Assembly (NCBI RefSeq): GCF_029892045.1
Contig: NZ_CP120368.1
Coordinates: forward strand, 3,163,501-3,227,500
Source: Sinorhizobium numidicum
GTDB lineage: Bacteria > Pseudomonadota > Alphaproteobacteria > Rhizobiales > Rhizobiaceae
Length of the DNA stretch: 64,000 nt
Direction of reading: 5' to 3'
The notes beneath the pieces were generated by a model. It was not told the DNA's origin, did no database searches, and saw nothing but the letters and a program-made list of their open reading frames with translations. Both the position numbers and the translations under genes were made by a program. Below, piece after piece: positions 53,018-61,353 of this stretch; the stretch's first letter is position 1; every line of letters starts with the position of its first letter.

Positions 53018-54892
53018 ATGAATTCCGCTACGCCCTTCTTCGCCGGCCTCGGCCGAAACTCAGTATGCGCGCAGGCCGGACAGGGGACCGGCGCGCAGGC
53101 CGATCTTGGCAATCTACCGTCCTGGCGACTTGAGGATCTCTACGCTTCCTCGACCTCTGACGAATTTCGCACCGACATGGCAAAGGCCGAAACTGATGCG
53201 ACCGCCTTCGAAAGCAAATGGAAGGGCAAGCTCAGGGAGGCCGCCGGCAAGACTGGAGACGCAGGCATCGGCGCGGCGGTAAAGGAGTTCGAGGCGCTCG
53301 AAGACCTGATGGGCCGCATCGCTTCCTTTGCAGGGCTGACTTATTTCTCCGATACATCCAATCCCGCCAACGGCAAGCTTTATGGCGACGTGCAGTCGAA
53401 GCTTACCGACATGTCGGCGCATCTGCTTTTCTTCTCGCTCGAGCTTAATCGCATCGAGGACGAGGTCATCGATGCGGCGCTTGAAAGGGACAGGCTGGCG
53501 GCCCACTACAAGCCCTGGATTCTCGATCTGCGGAAGGACAAGCCCTATCAACTGGACGACAGGCTGGAGCAGCTTTTCCTCGAAAAATCGATGACCGGCC
53601 CCAGCGCCTTCAACCGGCTGTTCGACGAGACGATCGCCTCCCTCACCTTCTCCGTCGACGGCGAGGCGCAGCCGCTCGAAGTAACCTTGAACCTTCTGCA
53701 GGATCCTTCCGCCGAGGTCCGCAAGAAGGCCGCGATGGCGCTCGCCGCAACCTTCAAGGCGAACATCCGCACCTTCACGCTGATCACCAACACGCTTGCC
53801 AAGGACAAGGAAATCTCCGACCGCTGGCGCGGCTTCGAGGACATTGCCGACAGCCGCCATCTCGCCAACCGTGTCGAGCGGGAGGTCGTGGACGCATTGG
53901 CGGCGGCCGTGAAGGCCGCCTATCCGCGCCTCTCGCACCGCTACTATGCGATGAAGGCCAAGTGGCTCGGTATGGAGCAGATGCAGTTCTGGGACCGCAA
54001 CGCGCCGTTACCGGAGACGCCAAACGCGCTCATTCCCTGGGAGGCGGCGAAGGACACCGTACTTTCGGCCTACCACGCCTTCGATCCAGAGATGGCGGCG
54101 ATCGCCCGGCGTTTCTTCGACAACCACTGGATCGATGCGCCGGTTCGCCCCGGCAAGGCACCCGGTGCCTTCGCCCACCCGACGGTTCCCTCCGCCCACC
54201 CCTATGTGCTCGTCAACTATATGGGCAAGCCGCGTGACGTGATGACCCTTGCCCACGAACTCGGGCACGGCGTGCACCAGGTGCTCGCCGGCGCGCAAGG
54301 CGCGCTGATGGCTTCGACGCCCCTGACACTTGCCGAGACCGCCTCCGTCTTCGGCGAGATGCTGACCTTCCGGGCGCTCCTCAACCAGACCAAGGACAAG
54401 CGCGAGCGTAAGGCCATGCTCGCCCAAAAGGTCGAGGACATGATCAACACGGTTGTCCGCCAGATCGCCTTCTACGAATTCGAACGCAAGGTTCACACCG
54501 CTCGCAAGGATGGCGAACTGACGGCGGATGATCTCGGCGAAATATGGCTTTCGGTGCAGAACGAAAGCCTCGGGCCGGCCATCCGAATTTCGGACGGCTA
54601 TGAGACCTACTGGGCGTACATCCCCCACTTCATCCACTCTCCCTTCTACGTCTATGCCTATGCCTTCGGCGATTGCCTGGTGAATTCGCTCTACGCCGTC
54701 TACCAAAACGCCGAGAAGGGCTTCCAGGAGAAGTATTTCGAGTTGCTCAAGGCCGGCGGAACCAAGCACCATTCGGAGCTCCTGGCTCCCTTCGGTCTCG
54801 ATGCAACCGATCCGTCGTTCTGGGCACAGGGCCTGTCGATGATTGAAGGGCTGATCGACGAGCTGGAGGCGCTTGATAAGGCTGAGCCGTGA
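53018..54892 (+). CDS. pepF: Oligoendopeptidase F (M3 family)
   Basis: A 624-residue Zn metallopeptidase that trims oligopeptides in the cytosol. The HExxH zinc motif is HELGHGVHQV (near residue 415-424) with the downstream Glu in 'SVFGEMLTF'. The helical N-terminal half is typical of PepF. I use ATG 53018; a GTG at 52991 lies inside the repeat element. It lies 54 bases upstream of pabB in the same direction. Confidence 0.95.
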   Translation: MNSATPFFAGLGRNSVCAQAGQGTGAQADLGNLPSWRLEDLYASSTSDEFRTDMAKAETDATAFESKWKGKLREAAGKTGDAGIGAAVKEFEALEDLMGRIASFAGLTYFSDTSNPANGKLYGDVQSKLTDMSAHLLFFSLELNRIEDEVIDAALERDRLAAHYKPWILDLRKDKPYQLDDRLEQLFLEKSMTGPSAFNRLFDETIASLTFSVDGEAQPLEVTLNLLQDPSAEVRKKAAMALAATFKANIRTFTLITNTLAKDKEISDRWRGFEDIADSRHLANRVEREVVDALAAAVKAAYPRLSHRYYAMKAKWLGMEQMQFWDRNAPLPETPNALIPWEAAKDTVLSAYHAFDPEMAAIARRFFDNHWIDAPVRPGKAPGAFAHPTVPSAHPYVLVNYMGKPRDVMTLAHELGHGVHQVLAGAQGALMASTPLTLAETASVFGEMLTFRALLNQTKDKRERKAMLAQKVEDMINTVVRQIAFYEFERKVHTARKDGELTADDLGEIWLSVQNESLGPAIRISDGYETYWAYIPHFIHSPFYVYAYAFGDCLVNSLYAVYQNAEKGFQEKYFELLKAGGTKHHSELLAPFGLDATDPSFWAQGLSMIEGLIDELEALDKAEP

Positions 54893-54946
54893 GGGACGCC
54901 CCCGTCCCTCACGGCCCGATATTGAGAACAGACGACGACGGCCTCG

Positions 54947-56104
54947 ATGATCGAACACGCGCCCTATGTCCTCTTCCGGGACGACAGCGAGAACCGCACG
55001 ACGGTCTTCGCCGAACCTTCGCGCGTCGTCACGGCACGCACCCGCGCCGAGTTCCATCGCGGCCTTGCGACACTTGAAGGCGCTCATCGCGCCGGCAAGT
55101 GGATCGCCGGCTACATGGCCTACGAGGCGGGTCACCTTTTCGAGGAGAAGCTTAGCCTCTTTGCAGAGGAAAACCGGGAGACGCCGCTGATGTCCTTCGG
55201 CATCTTCGACGCGCCGACGGAAAACCATCCGCTTGCCGAACCGCAAAGGCGCCTCGAAAACGAGCCCTTCCTTTCCGAGCCCCGTGCCGAGTGGGACTTT
55301 CCCGCCTACCTTCAGCGCTTTGACAGGCTGCACCAGCACCTGCGCCGGGGCGACTGCTACCAGGCAAACCTGACGATGCCCATTCACGCGCGCTGGTCGG
55401 GTGACCCGCGTGCCGCCTTCTGGTCGCTGATCGAACGCCAGCCGGTGAAATACGGCGCGCTGGTGGCGCTCGACGGCCCTATCATCCTTTCGCGTTCGCC
55501 CGAACTGTTCTTCCGCGTCGACGCGGACGGCTGGATCGAGACTCATCCGATGAAGGGAACCGCGCGGCGCGGCGCGACGGCCGAAGAGGACGCGGCGATC
55601 ATCGCTGCGATGCGCGACGACGAAAAGACCCAGGCCGAAAACCGGATGATCGTCGACCTGCTGCGCAACGACATTTCCCGCGTCACCGCCGTCGGCACAC
55701 TGCACGTGCCAAAGCTCTTCGACATCGAGACCTATCCGACGGTTCATCAGATGGTAAGTCACGTGCGGGCGAAGCTTTTGCCAAATATCGGCATCGCCGA
55801 GATTTTCGCCGCCCTCTTCCCCTGCGGATCCGTTACCGGCGCGCCGAAAATGCGGGCGATGGAAATCCTGCACGCGTTGGAATCCGGACCGCGCGATGCC
55901 TATTGCGGGGCCATCGGCTTCATCGCGCCGAACGGCGTCATGCGCTTCAGCGTGGCGATCCGCACCATCTCGCTGTTCCAGCATGGCCGCGCCGTCTTCA
56001 ATGTCGGCGGCGGCATCGTCTTCGATTCCAAAGCCGAGGCCGAATACGATGAATGCCTGCTGAAGGCCCGTTTTGCCGTTGGCGACGTCGAGATCGCGCG
56101 ATGA
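54947..56104 (+). CDS. pabB: Aminodeoxychorismate synthase component I
   Basis: A 385-residue chorismate-binding enzyme that aminates chorismate to ADC for folate synthesis. It has 'PMKGTARRGATAEED' (PIKGT-type motif), 'QAENRMIVDLLRNDISRV', 'FPCGSVTGAPKMRAMEIL' and the C-terminal 'GGGIVFDSKAEAEYDE'. Size and lack of a glutaminase domain match PabB rather than TrpE. It overlaps the next gene by 4 bases. Confidence 0.93.
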   Translation: MIEHAPYVLFRDDSENRTTVFAEPSRVVTARTRAEFHRGLATLEGAHRAGKWIAGYMAYEAGHLFEEKLSLFAEENRETPLMSFGIFDAPTENHPLAEPQRRLENEPFLSEPRAEWDFPAYLQRFDRLHQHLRRGDCYQANLTMPIHARWSGDPRAAFWSLIERQPVKYGALVALDGPIILSRSPELFFRVDADGWIETHPMKGTARRGATAEEDAAIIAAMRDDEKTQAENRMIVDLLRNDISRVTAVGTLHVPKLFDIETYPTVHQMVSHVRAKLLPNIGIAEIFAALFPCGSVTGAPKMRAMEILHALESGPRDAYCGAIGFIAPNGVMRFSVAIRTISLFQHGRAVFNVGGGIVFDSKAEAEYDECLLKARFAVGDVEIAR

Positions 56105-56727
56105 CCGATTTTTCCCTGATAGAGACGCTGCGCTATGAGCCAGAGGCCGACTTCGTCCGGCTCGGACTGCATATCGCTCGATTGACGCGCTCCGCCAGAC
56201 GCCTTGGCTTTGCCGGAGCGGCGGCGGCAGAAATCAGGCTGCAAGAAGCGGTTCGCAATGCCGAGGGTCCGCTTCGCATTCGCCTCACACTTGATCGTGA
56301 CGGCACCATCGCCGTCACGACAGCGCCTTTCACGCCGCTGCCTGGCGACGCCCTCTGGCGCGTGCGGATCGCTGCCACGCGGATCGACTCGGCCGATCGT
56401 CTTCTTCGCATGAAGACGACCCGACGCGGCGTCTACGAGGCAGCGCGGCAGGAGTTTTCCCTGGCAGAAGCCGATGAGGTGGTCCTGCTGAATGAGAAGG
56501 GCGAGGTCTGTGAAGGGACGATAACCTCGGTCTTCCTCGACGACGGAAGCGGCGCGCTGAAGACGCCGCCGATTTCCTGCGGCCTGCTTGCCGGCGTGCT
56601 CCGCACCGAACTCATCTGCCAGCGGCGGGCGCGGGTGGCGCGGCTGTCGCCTGCCGACCTCATGGAAGGCGGCCTCTATGTCGGCAATTCGCTAAGAGGT
56701 CTGATCCGGGCGCAACTCGTGGTCTGA
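56101..56727 (+). CDS. Class IV aminotransferase, probable ADC lyase (PabC-like)
   Basis: A 208-residue PLP fold type IV protein, shorter than usual for PabC (about 270). The PLP lysine lies in LRMKTTRRGVY (near 103) and the phosphate loop in EVCEGTITSVFL (near 138-149). As pabB's coupled partner it should turn aminodeoxychorismate into 4-aminobenzoate. Its last 36 bases overlap the tail of the convergent GGDEF gene. Confidence 0.88.
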   Translation: MTDFSLIETLRYEPEADFVRLGLHIARLTRSARRLGFAGAAAAEIRLQEAVRNAEGPLRIRLTLDRDGTIAVTTAPFTPLPGDALWRVRIAATRIDSADRLLRMKTTRRGVYEAARQEFSLAEADEVVLLNEKGEVCEGTITSVFLDDGSGALKTPPISCGLLAGVLRTELICQRRARVARLSPADLMEGGLYVGNSLRGLIRAQLVV

Positions 56728-57675
56728 GCCGGGAAGAGTATAGCGCCTTACTCGGTCACGCCCCTCGCGCTTGGCGAGGTGGAGCGCTTCGCCCGCACGC
56801 GAATAGATGTCGCTGACCTTGTCGCCCTCCCGGTATTCCGCAAGCCCCACCGAGCAGGTGTAGTAGAACTCGGGAATGTTCGACAGCGGTCTCGCGCTGC
56901 GCACCTTATCCAGGAGGCGATCGAGAATGAGATTAGCCTCACTGACGGTCGTGTCGGGCAGGATCAGCATGAATTCCTCGCCACCGATTCGGCCGAAGCA
57001 GTCGGTGCGACGTACAAAACCTTGCATCTGGCGGGCGAAGTCGAGTAGCACCTCGTCGCTGCGCTGGGGACCATATCGATCATTGATCGCCCTGAAGTAG
57101 TCGATGTCGATGATCGCCACGCAGCCCCACATCTGCGGGTTCTCAGCGCAGTTCTGGATGAATTCGGCAAGCTTTCCCAGTGTCTGTCGGCGGTCGGGCA
57201 CACTGATCAGCTCTTCGACCTGCGAATCGCGTATGGCGAAATCCCGGTCCCGCCGGTGCTTTCGTTCCTCCTCGCGCATGCTGGTGACGTCGACCGCGAT
57301 AGAGAGCCGCCAGCCCTTCTCGTCGACAGTCTCTGTAACCAACAGCGAGCGCCCGTCGTACAGATCGGCTTCCGTCGTACGAGACGGCGCGCTGCCGCGA
57401 CGCTCGAGCGCGGAGACGATCCACCCCTCGACGTCGCTGGTCCCAATGACCGCCCCAGTGCCGGCCGCGTGGTTGCGACGCACGATGTCCGCCCAGGTCG
57501 GTGCCTCATCGACGCCGACATGATAGGCGGAACGAAATGCCGCATTGGCGAAGCGCAGCCGGTCATGCTGATCGTAGAGCGCGATCAGCACGGGCGTTCT
57601 GGACTGCAGGCCCATCAGGGCCTTGACGTATTCACCGGTCACGGTCGTCTGCTCCAGTTCGGACAGCAATATCAA
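56692..57675 (-). CDS. PAS-GGDEF diguanylate cyclase
   Basis: The 327-residue protein has a PAS domain (about 20-130: 'LIALYDQHDRLRFANAAFRS') and a C-terminal GGDEF domain. The active motif is GGEEF and the inhibitory I-site RRTD lies five residues before it, so both catalysis and product inhibition should be intact. It makes cyclic-di-GMP for motility, adhesion or exopolysaccharide control. No membrane helix, so it is cytosolic. The stop lies inside the convergent pabC-like gene. Confidence 0.93.
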   Translation of the reverse strand: MILLSELEQTTVTGEYVKALMGLQSRTPVLIALYDQHDRLRFANAAFRSAYHVGVDEAPTWADIVRRNHAAGTGAVIGTSDVEGWIVSALERRGSAPSRTTEADLYDGRSLLVTETVDEKGWRLSIAVDVTSMREEERKHRRDRDFAIRDSQVEELISVPDRRQTLGKLAEFIQNCAENPQMWGCVAIIDIDYFRAINDRYGPQRSDEVLLDFARQMQGFVRRTDCFGRIGGEEFMLILPDTTVSEANLILDRLLDKVRSARPLSNIPEFYYTCSVGLAEYREGDKVSDIYSRAGEALHLAKREGRDRVRRYTLPGSDHELRPDQTS

Positions 57676-57788
57676 TCAAAGCGCGAAGCGGATGGCCTAA
57701 GTAAAGCTATAGCACGAAACGCTTGTGGCAAGCCACATAGCATGCGAAACGCAAGGGATTGGTTAAGCCGCAGAGATAATCATCGCGC

Positions 57789-58670
57789 ATGAAGCACACG
57801 CCTTATGACGGCTCGTCGAAGCCTTTCACGATCGGGCTCGTGCAGCTCGAGCCCGACCGCTGGATAGAGCCGGACGACGACGCATTGGACTTCTATCTGT
57901 CGGAGAAGGCGAGGCTCATGCAAGCGAGCCGCGAGAGTATCTTCATGGCGCAGGCCGGGACGGATGCCGCCCAGCGGGAACTCCTCGGCGCGCTGACGGA
58001 ATACCTTCCTCGCCGCTATCCCGGGATCTACCGGCGCGAGGATGCTGCGATGATCGTCAACGGGCGCCGGGTGGCTCTTGACCGCGACGCTCCACTGCTG
58101 GCGGCCGGATCGCTGGTCCAGGACGACTTGGCGATCATGGAGCGCAAGGATGGCGATTGGCGCCTTACCGCGGCCTATGTCGCCTTCCCGTCATCCTGGT
58201 CGCTCGCCGAAAAATTCGGCCGGCCGATGCACGAGATCCATGCGCCCGTGCCTGGTTTCGAAGAGGGCAGCCGCAACGCGGAACTGATCACCCGCATGTT
58301 CGACAACCTGCCGCCCGGCCGCTTCGTCGAGCGTTTCAACTGGGCGATCAATGTCGACGGCGCGCTGCATCTGCCGAAGTCGAAGTCGGAGGGCATCGGC
58401 GCCGAAGCAGTCGCGCTTTCCGAAGACGGCACCTTCGTCCGCATCGAACGGCAGACACTTCGCAAAATGCCAGAGACGGGTGCGATCGTTTTCACCATCC
58501 GCATCTATTCCGATCCGCTCGCAGTACTGAGGAAGCGACCGGACGCAGCGACGCTCGCCCGCTCCTTCGTCAACCAGTTGCGGGAACTGACGACGCCGCA
58601 AGCAGCCTACAAGGGCCTCGTCAGCAAGCGGGAAGCCCTCGTCGCGGCTTTGCTGGCGATCGCCGGTTAA
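57789..58670 (+). CDS. DUF3445 protein (heme-dependent oxidative N-demethylase-like)
   Basis: A 293-residue protein with 'PYDGSSKPFTIGLVQLEPDR', 'YLSEKARLM', 'SSWSLAEKFGRPMHEIHAPVPG' and 'RFVERFNWAIN'. These are the conserved blocks of DUF3445, the alpha subunit of heme-dependent oxidative N-demethylases acting on amines. The partner subunits are not adjacent. It precedes homospermidine synthase, an amine-metabolism gene, but a repeat separates them, so a link is speculation. Confidence 0.85.
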   Translation: MKHTPYDGSSKPFTIGLVQLEPDRWIEPDDDALDFYLSEKARLMQASRESIFMAQAGTDAAQRELLGALTEYLPRRYPGIYRREDAAMIVNGRRVALDRDAPLLAAGSLVQDDLAIMERKDGDWRLTAAYVAFPSSWSLAEKFGRPMHEIHAPVPGFEEGSRNAELITRMFDNLPPGRFVERFNWAINVDGALHLPKSKSEGIGAEAVALSEDGTFVRIERQTLRKMPETGAIVFTIRIYSDPLAVLRKRPDAATLARSFVNQLRELTTPQAAYKGLVSKREALVAALLAIAG

Positions 58671-58728
58671 GCAAAGTCTCAAATCACGGTTGACCCGCCA
58701 GCTCTTTATTGTGACAGGAATCTATGCT

Positions 58729-58837
58729 CTACAGCGCCGCGCGTCTATTCAGACGCGCAAAGGTCGCTGTAGCACTTTAAATTGTTGGTGCACGATTTTG
58801 TCCTTGATCGATCCCGACTTAAGGAGTCATGCAGCAG
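58729..58837 (+). repeat. RIME1-like element, copy 7 (forward)
   Basis: CTACAGCGCCGCGCGTCTATTCAGACGCGC..CTGTAGCACTTTAAATTG..GTCCTTGATCGATCCCGACTTAAGGAGTCATGCAGCAG. The second module is decayed. Confidence 0.75.
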
Positions 58838-58917
58838 GCCTCACGAAGAATTCGAGGCTCGCTTTTGCGCGCTATTCAACCACCGCCTAGGGACGTTTTC
58901 TCAGGAGAAAGACAAAA

Positions 58918-60369
58918 ATGGCAGACACCACCTACCCGGTTTACGGCGAGATCACCGGTCCGATCGTCATGATCGGTTTCGGTTCGATAGGCCACGGCAC
59001 ATTGCCGCTGATCGAACGCCACTTCAAGTACGACAAGGACCGGTTGATCGTGGTGGAACCTCGTGAGGATGCCAGGGACACCGAGATTTTCGCGCGCCAC
59101 GGCGTGCGCCATGTCCGCGCCCACGTGACGAACGACAACTACAAGGAACTGCTGAAGCCGCTGTTGACGGAAGGCGGCGGCCAGGGCTTCTGCGTCAATC
59201 TCTCGGTCGATACATCGTCGCTCGATCTCATGAAGCTCTGCCGCAAGCTCGACGTGCTCTACATCGACACGGTGGTCGAGCCTTGGCTCGGTTTCTATTT
59301 CAACACCGAGGCCGATACCTCCGAGCGCACCAATTACGCCCTGCGCGAGACGGTCCGCCGGGAGAAGGAAAAGAACCCTGGCGGCACCACCGCTGTTTCG
59401 ACCTGCGGCGCCAACCCGGGCATGGTCTCCTGGTTCGTCAAGAAGGCGCTGCTCAACCTCGCCGACGACCTCGGTCTCAAATACGAGGAGCCGCATCAGG
59501 ACGATCGCGAAGGCTGGGCAAAGCTGATGAAGAAGGCCGGCGTCAAGGGCATCCATATCGCCGAACGCGACACCCAGCGCGCAAAGCACCCGAAACCGCT
59601 TAACGTGTTCTGGAACACCTGGTCGGTCGAAGGCTTCATTTCGGAGGGCCTGCAGCCGGCCGAACTCGGCTGGGGCACCCACGAAGACTGGATGCCGAAG
59701 AACGCAAAGAAACACAAGAAGGGCTGCAGAGCGGCGATCTACCTGGAACAGCCGGGCGCCAACACCCGTGTTCGCACCTGGTGCCCGACGCCCGGCCCGC
59801 AATACGGCTTCCTCGTCACCCACAACGAATCGATCTCGATCGCCGACTTCTTCACCGTCCGCGACAAGAGCGGCGATGCCGTCTATCGCCCAACCTGCCA
59901 TTACGCCTATCATCCGGCGAACGACGCCGTTCTGTCGCTGCACGAAATGTTCGGCAACAGCGGCAAGGCGCAGCCGGAACTGCATGTTCTGGACGAGCAC
60001 GAACTCGTGGATGGCATCGACGAGCTCGGCGTGCTGCTCTACGGCCACGACAAGAACGCCTACTGGTACGGCTCGCGCCTTTCGCTGGAAGAGACCCGCC
60101 GCATCGCGCCCTATCAGAACGCCACCGGCCTGCAGGTGACGAGCGCCGTTCTCGCTGGGATGGTCTGGGCGCTTGAGAACCCGAACGCCGGCATCGTCGA
60201 GGCCGACGAGATGGACTACAAGCGTTGCCTCGAAGTGCAGCTCCCCTATCTCGGTCCGGTCGAAGGCCACTATACCGACTGGACGCCACTCGACGGCCGT
60301 CCCGGCCTGTTCCCGGAGGATATCGATACCAGGGATCCCTGGCAGTTCAGGAACATCCTCGTCCGCTAG
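58918..60369 (+). CDS. hss: Homospermidine synthase
   Basis: A 483-residue NAD-dependent enzyme that makes homospermidine from putrescine, the main long polyamine of rhizobia. The Rossmann motif 'IGFGSIGHGTLPLI' is at residues about 19-32, and 'VDTSSLDLMKLCRKL', 'CGANPGMVSWFVKKAL' and 'TWCPTPGPQYGFLVTHNES' are strongly conserved. CAGGAGAAAG precedes the ATG. Ends with a clear terminator. Confidence 0.95.
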   Translation: MADTTYPVYGEITGPIVMIGFGSIGHGTLPLIERHFKYDKDRLIVVEPREDARDTEIFARHGVRHVRAHVTNDNYKELLKPLLTEGGGQGFCVNLSVDTSSLDLMKLCRKLDVLYIDTVVEPWLGFYFNTEADTSERTNYALRETVRREKEKNPGGTTAVSTCGANPGMVSWFVKKALLNLADDLGLKYEEPHQDDREGWAKLMKKAGVKGIHIAERDTQRAKHPKPLNVFWNTWSVEGFISEGLQPAELGWGTHEDWMPKNAKKHKKGCRAAIYLEQPGANTRVRTWCPTPGPQYGFLVTHNESISIADFFTVRDKSGDAVYRPTCHYAYHPANDAVLSLHEMFGNSGKAQPELHVLDEHELVDGIDELGVLLYGHDKNAYWYGSRLSLEETRRIAPYQNATGLQVTSAVLAGMVWALENPNAGIVEADEMDYKRCLEVQLPYLGPVEGHYTDWTPLDGRPGLFPEDIDTRDPWQFRNILVR

Positions 60370-60374
60370 AACCG

Positions 60375-60403
60375 AGCCCGGAGCAGCTGCTCCGGGCTTT
60401 TTT
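60375..60403 (+). terminator. Terminator after hss
   Basis: AGCCCGGAGCAG-CTGCTCCGGGCTTTTTTC: a 12-bp stem with almost no loop and six T, five bases after the stop. Confidence 0.9.
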
Positions 60404-60497
60404 CAAGAGGCGTATCGGGCGCGAGCTATCGCACCCGGTCTTGCTTTCAACTCCTGATCGCGGCATGTTCGGCGAATGAACCAGGCCACGCCTATCG

Positions 60498-60593
60498 CGT
60501 CAAACGCTGTTCAGGCGCGCAAAGGGCGTTGTGGCACTTTGGGTTGCCTCGTTATTTATCTTAAATCGGTTCCGATTTACGGAATTATGCATT
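60498..60593 (+). repeat. RIME1-like element, copy 8 (forward, decayed left arm)
   Basis: GCGTCAAACGCTG..GGCGCGCAAAGGGCGTTGTGGCACTTTG..TCTTAAATCGGTTCCGATTTACGGAATTATGCATTAG. The ATCGG palindrome is intact; the first palindrome is poor. It is joined to a family-2 palindrome. Confidence 0.7.
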
Positions 60594-60646
60594 AGAGCGG
60601 GATGAGGAAAGTGTGCAGCGGTTTTGCGTTCGCATCCCGCTCCAAC
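60593..60646. repeat. Family-2 palindrome, copy D
   Basis: TAGAGCGGGATGAGGAAAGTGTGCAGCGG..CGTTCGCATCCCGCTCCAAC: an outer GAGCGGGATG/CATCCCGCTC stem. It directly abuts RIME copy 8 and lies 23 bases upstream of the lipoprotein start, so it probably falls in its 5' leader. Confidence 0.75.
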
Positions 60647-60669
60647 TCGTGACGCGGGAGAAAACGCCG

Positions 60670-61035
60670 ATGAAGACCTTCGCCATTCTTACCCTCCTGG
60701 CAACTGCCACGGCATTGGCGTCCTGCCAGTCCTCGCCGAGAGAAATCCGCGAAGTTCCATCAGGCCGGGCAACGGGTGTCGAGGGCGCATGGGTCGATCC
60801 GAATGGCATCGTCTCCACCTTCGCAGGCGGTACGTTCTCGACGCGCACCACTGATACCAATCAGCTTCTCGCTTCCGGCAATTACGTGAATCTCAGCCCG
60901 ACGCTGGTTGAAATCAGCATGACGTCGCTGGTGCGCAACACCCAGTCCAAGGTCAACTGCGCGCTGGTGACGACCAATCAGCTCAATTGCACAACGGATG
61001 CCGGGGCACAATTCTCGCTGGCGCGCCGCGGCTGA
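60670..61035 (+). CDS. Omp10-like outer-membrane lipoprotein
   Basis: A 121-residue protein with a lipobox: the signal [18 protein letters not shown] puts Cys at residue 19, so it is lipidated. The rest ('[19 protein letters not shown]', '[19 protein letters not shown]') matches Brucella Omp10-type Rhizobiales lipoproteins. CGGGAGAAAA is upstream. It lies between hss and a periplasmic nucleotidase. Confidence 0.87.
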   Translation: MKTFAILTLLATATALASCQSSPREIREVPSGRATGVEGAWVDPNGIVSTFAGGTFSTRTTDTNQLLASGNYVNLSPTLVEISMTSLVRNTQSKVNCALVTTNQLNCTTDAGAQFSLARRG

Positions 61036-61038
61036 GAT

Positions 61039-61140
61039 TACAGTGCCGTGCGTCTTTTCAGACGCACGAAGATCGCTGCAACGCTTTGAATTGCTGTATA
61101 ATTCCTCAAATCGGTTCCGATTTGAGGAACCATGCCGCAG
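61039..61140 (+). repeat. RIME1-like element, copy 9 (forward)
   Basis: TACAGTGCCGTGCGTCTTTTCAGACGCACGAAGATCGCTGCAACGCTTTGAATTGCTGTATAATTCCTCAAATCGGTTCCGATTTGAGGAACCATGCCGCAG. Both palindromes are intact. It begins 4 bases after the lipoprotein stop. Confidence 0.85.
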
Positions 61141-61153
61141 CACCCCCTCACAG

Positions 61154-61174
61154 AAGCCCCCGCAACGGGCTTTT
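61154..61174 (+). terminator. Terminator downstream of the lipoprotein gene
   Basis: AAGCCC-CCGCAAC-GGGCTTTTG: 6-bp stem with four T. It lies after RIME copy 9. The rest of this 318-bp gap (61175-61353) holds nothing I can name beyond the nucleotidase promoter region. Confidence 0.6.
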
Positions 61175-61353
61175 GTTGTTTCTGAGCCGGCTTAACCCTA
61201 CTTCGAATCCGGCAAAGAAGGTGTGCGTTTAGCGCTTGAAGTCGGCACGAACTGGTGAAAACATCCGGCGTGGGAAAATCGCCTCGGTCGAAGAGGGCCT
61301 TATTCAAGAGTTTGGAAACGGCCGGCAGACAACAGGCAAGACAGGAGAGCATC

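Noticed and set aside
54008..55984. 658-codon minus-strand frame opposite pepF and pabB
   Set aside because: Shadow of two well-conserved genes on the plus strand; no recognisable domain.
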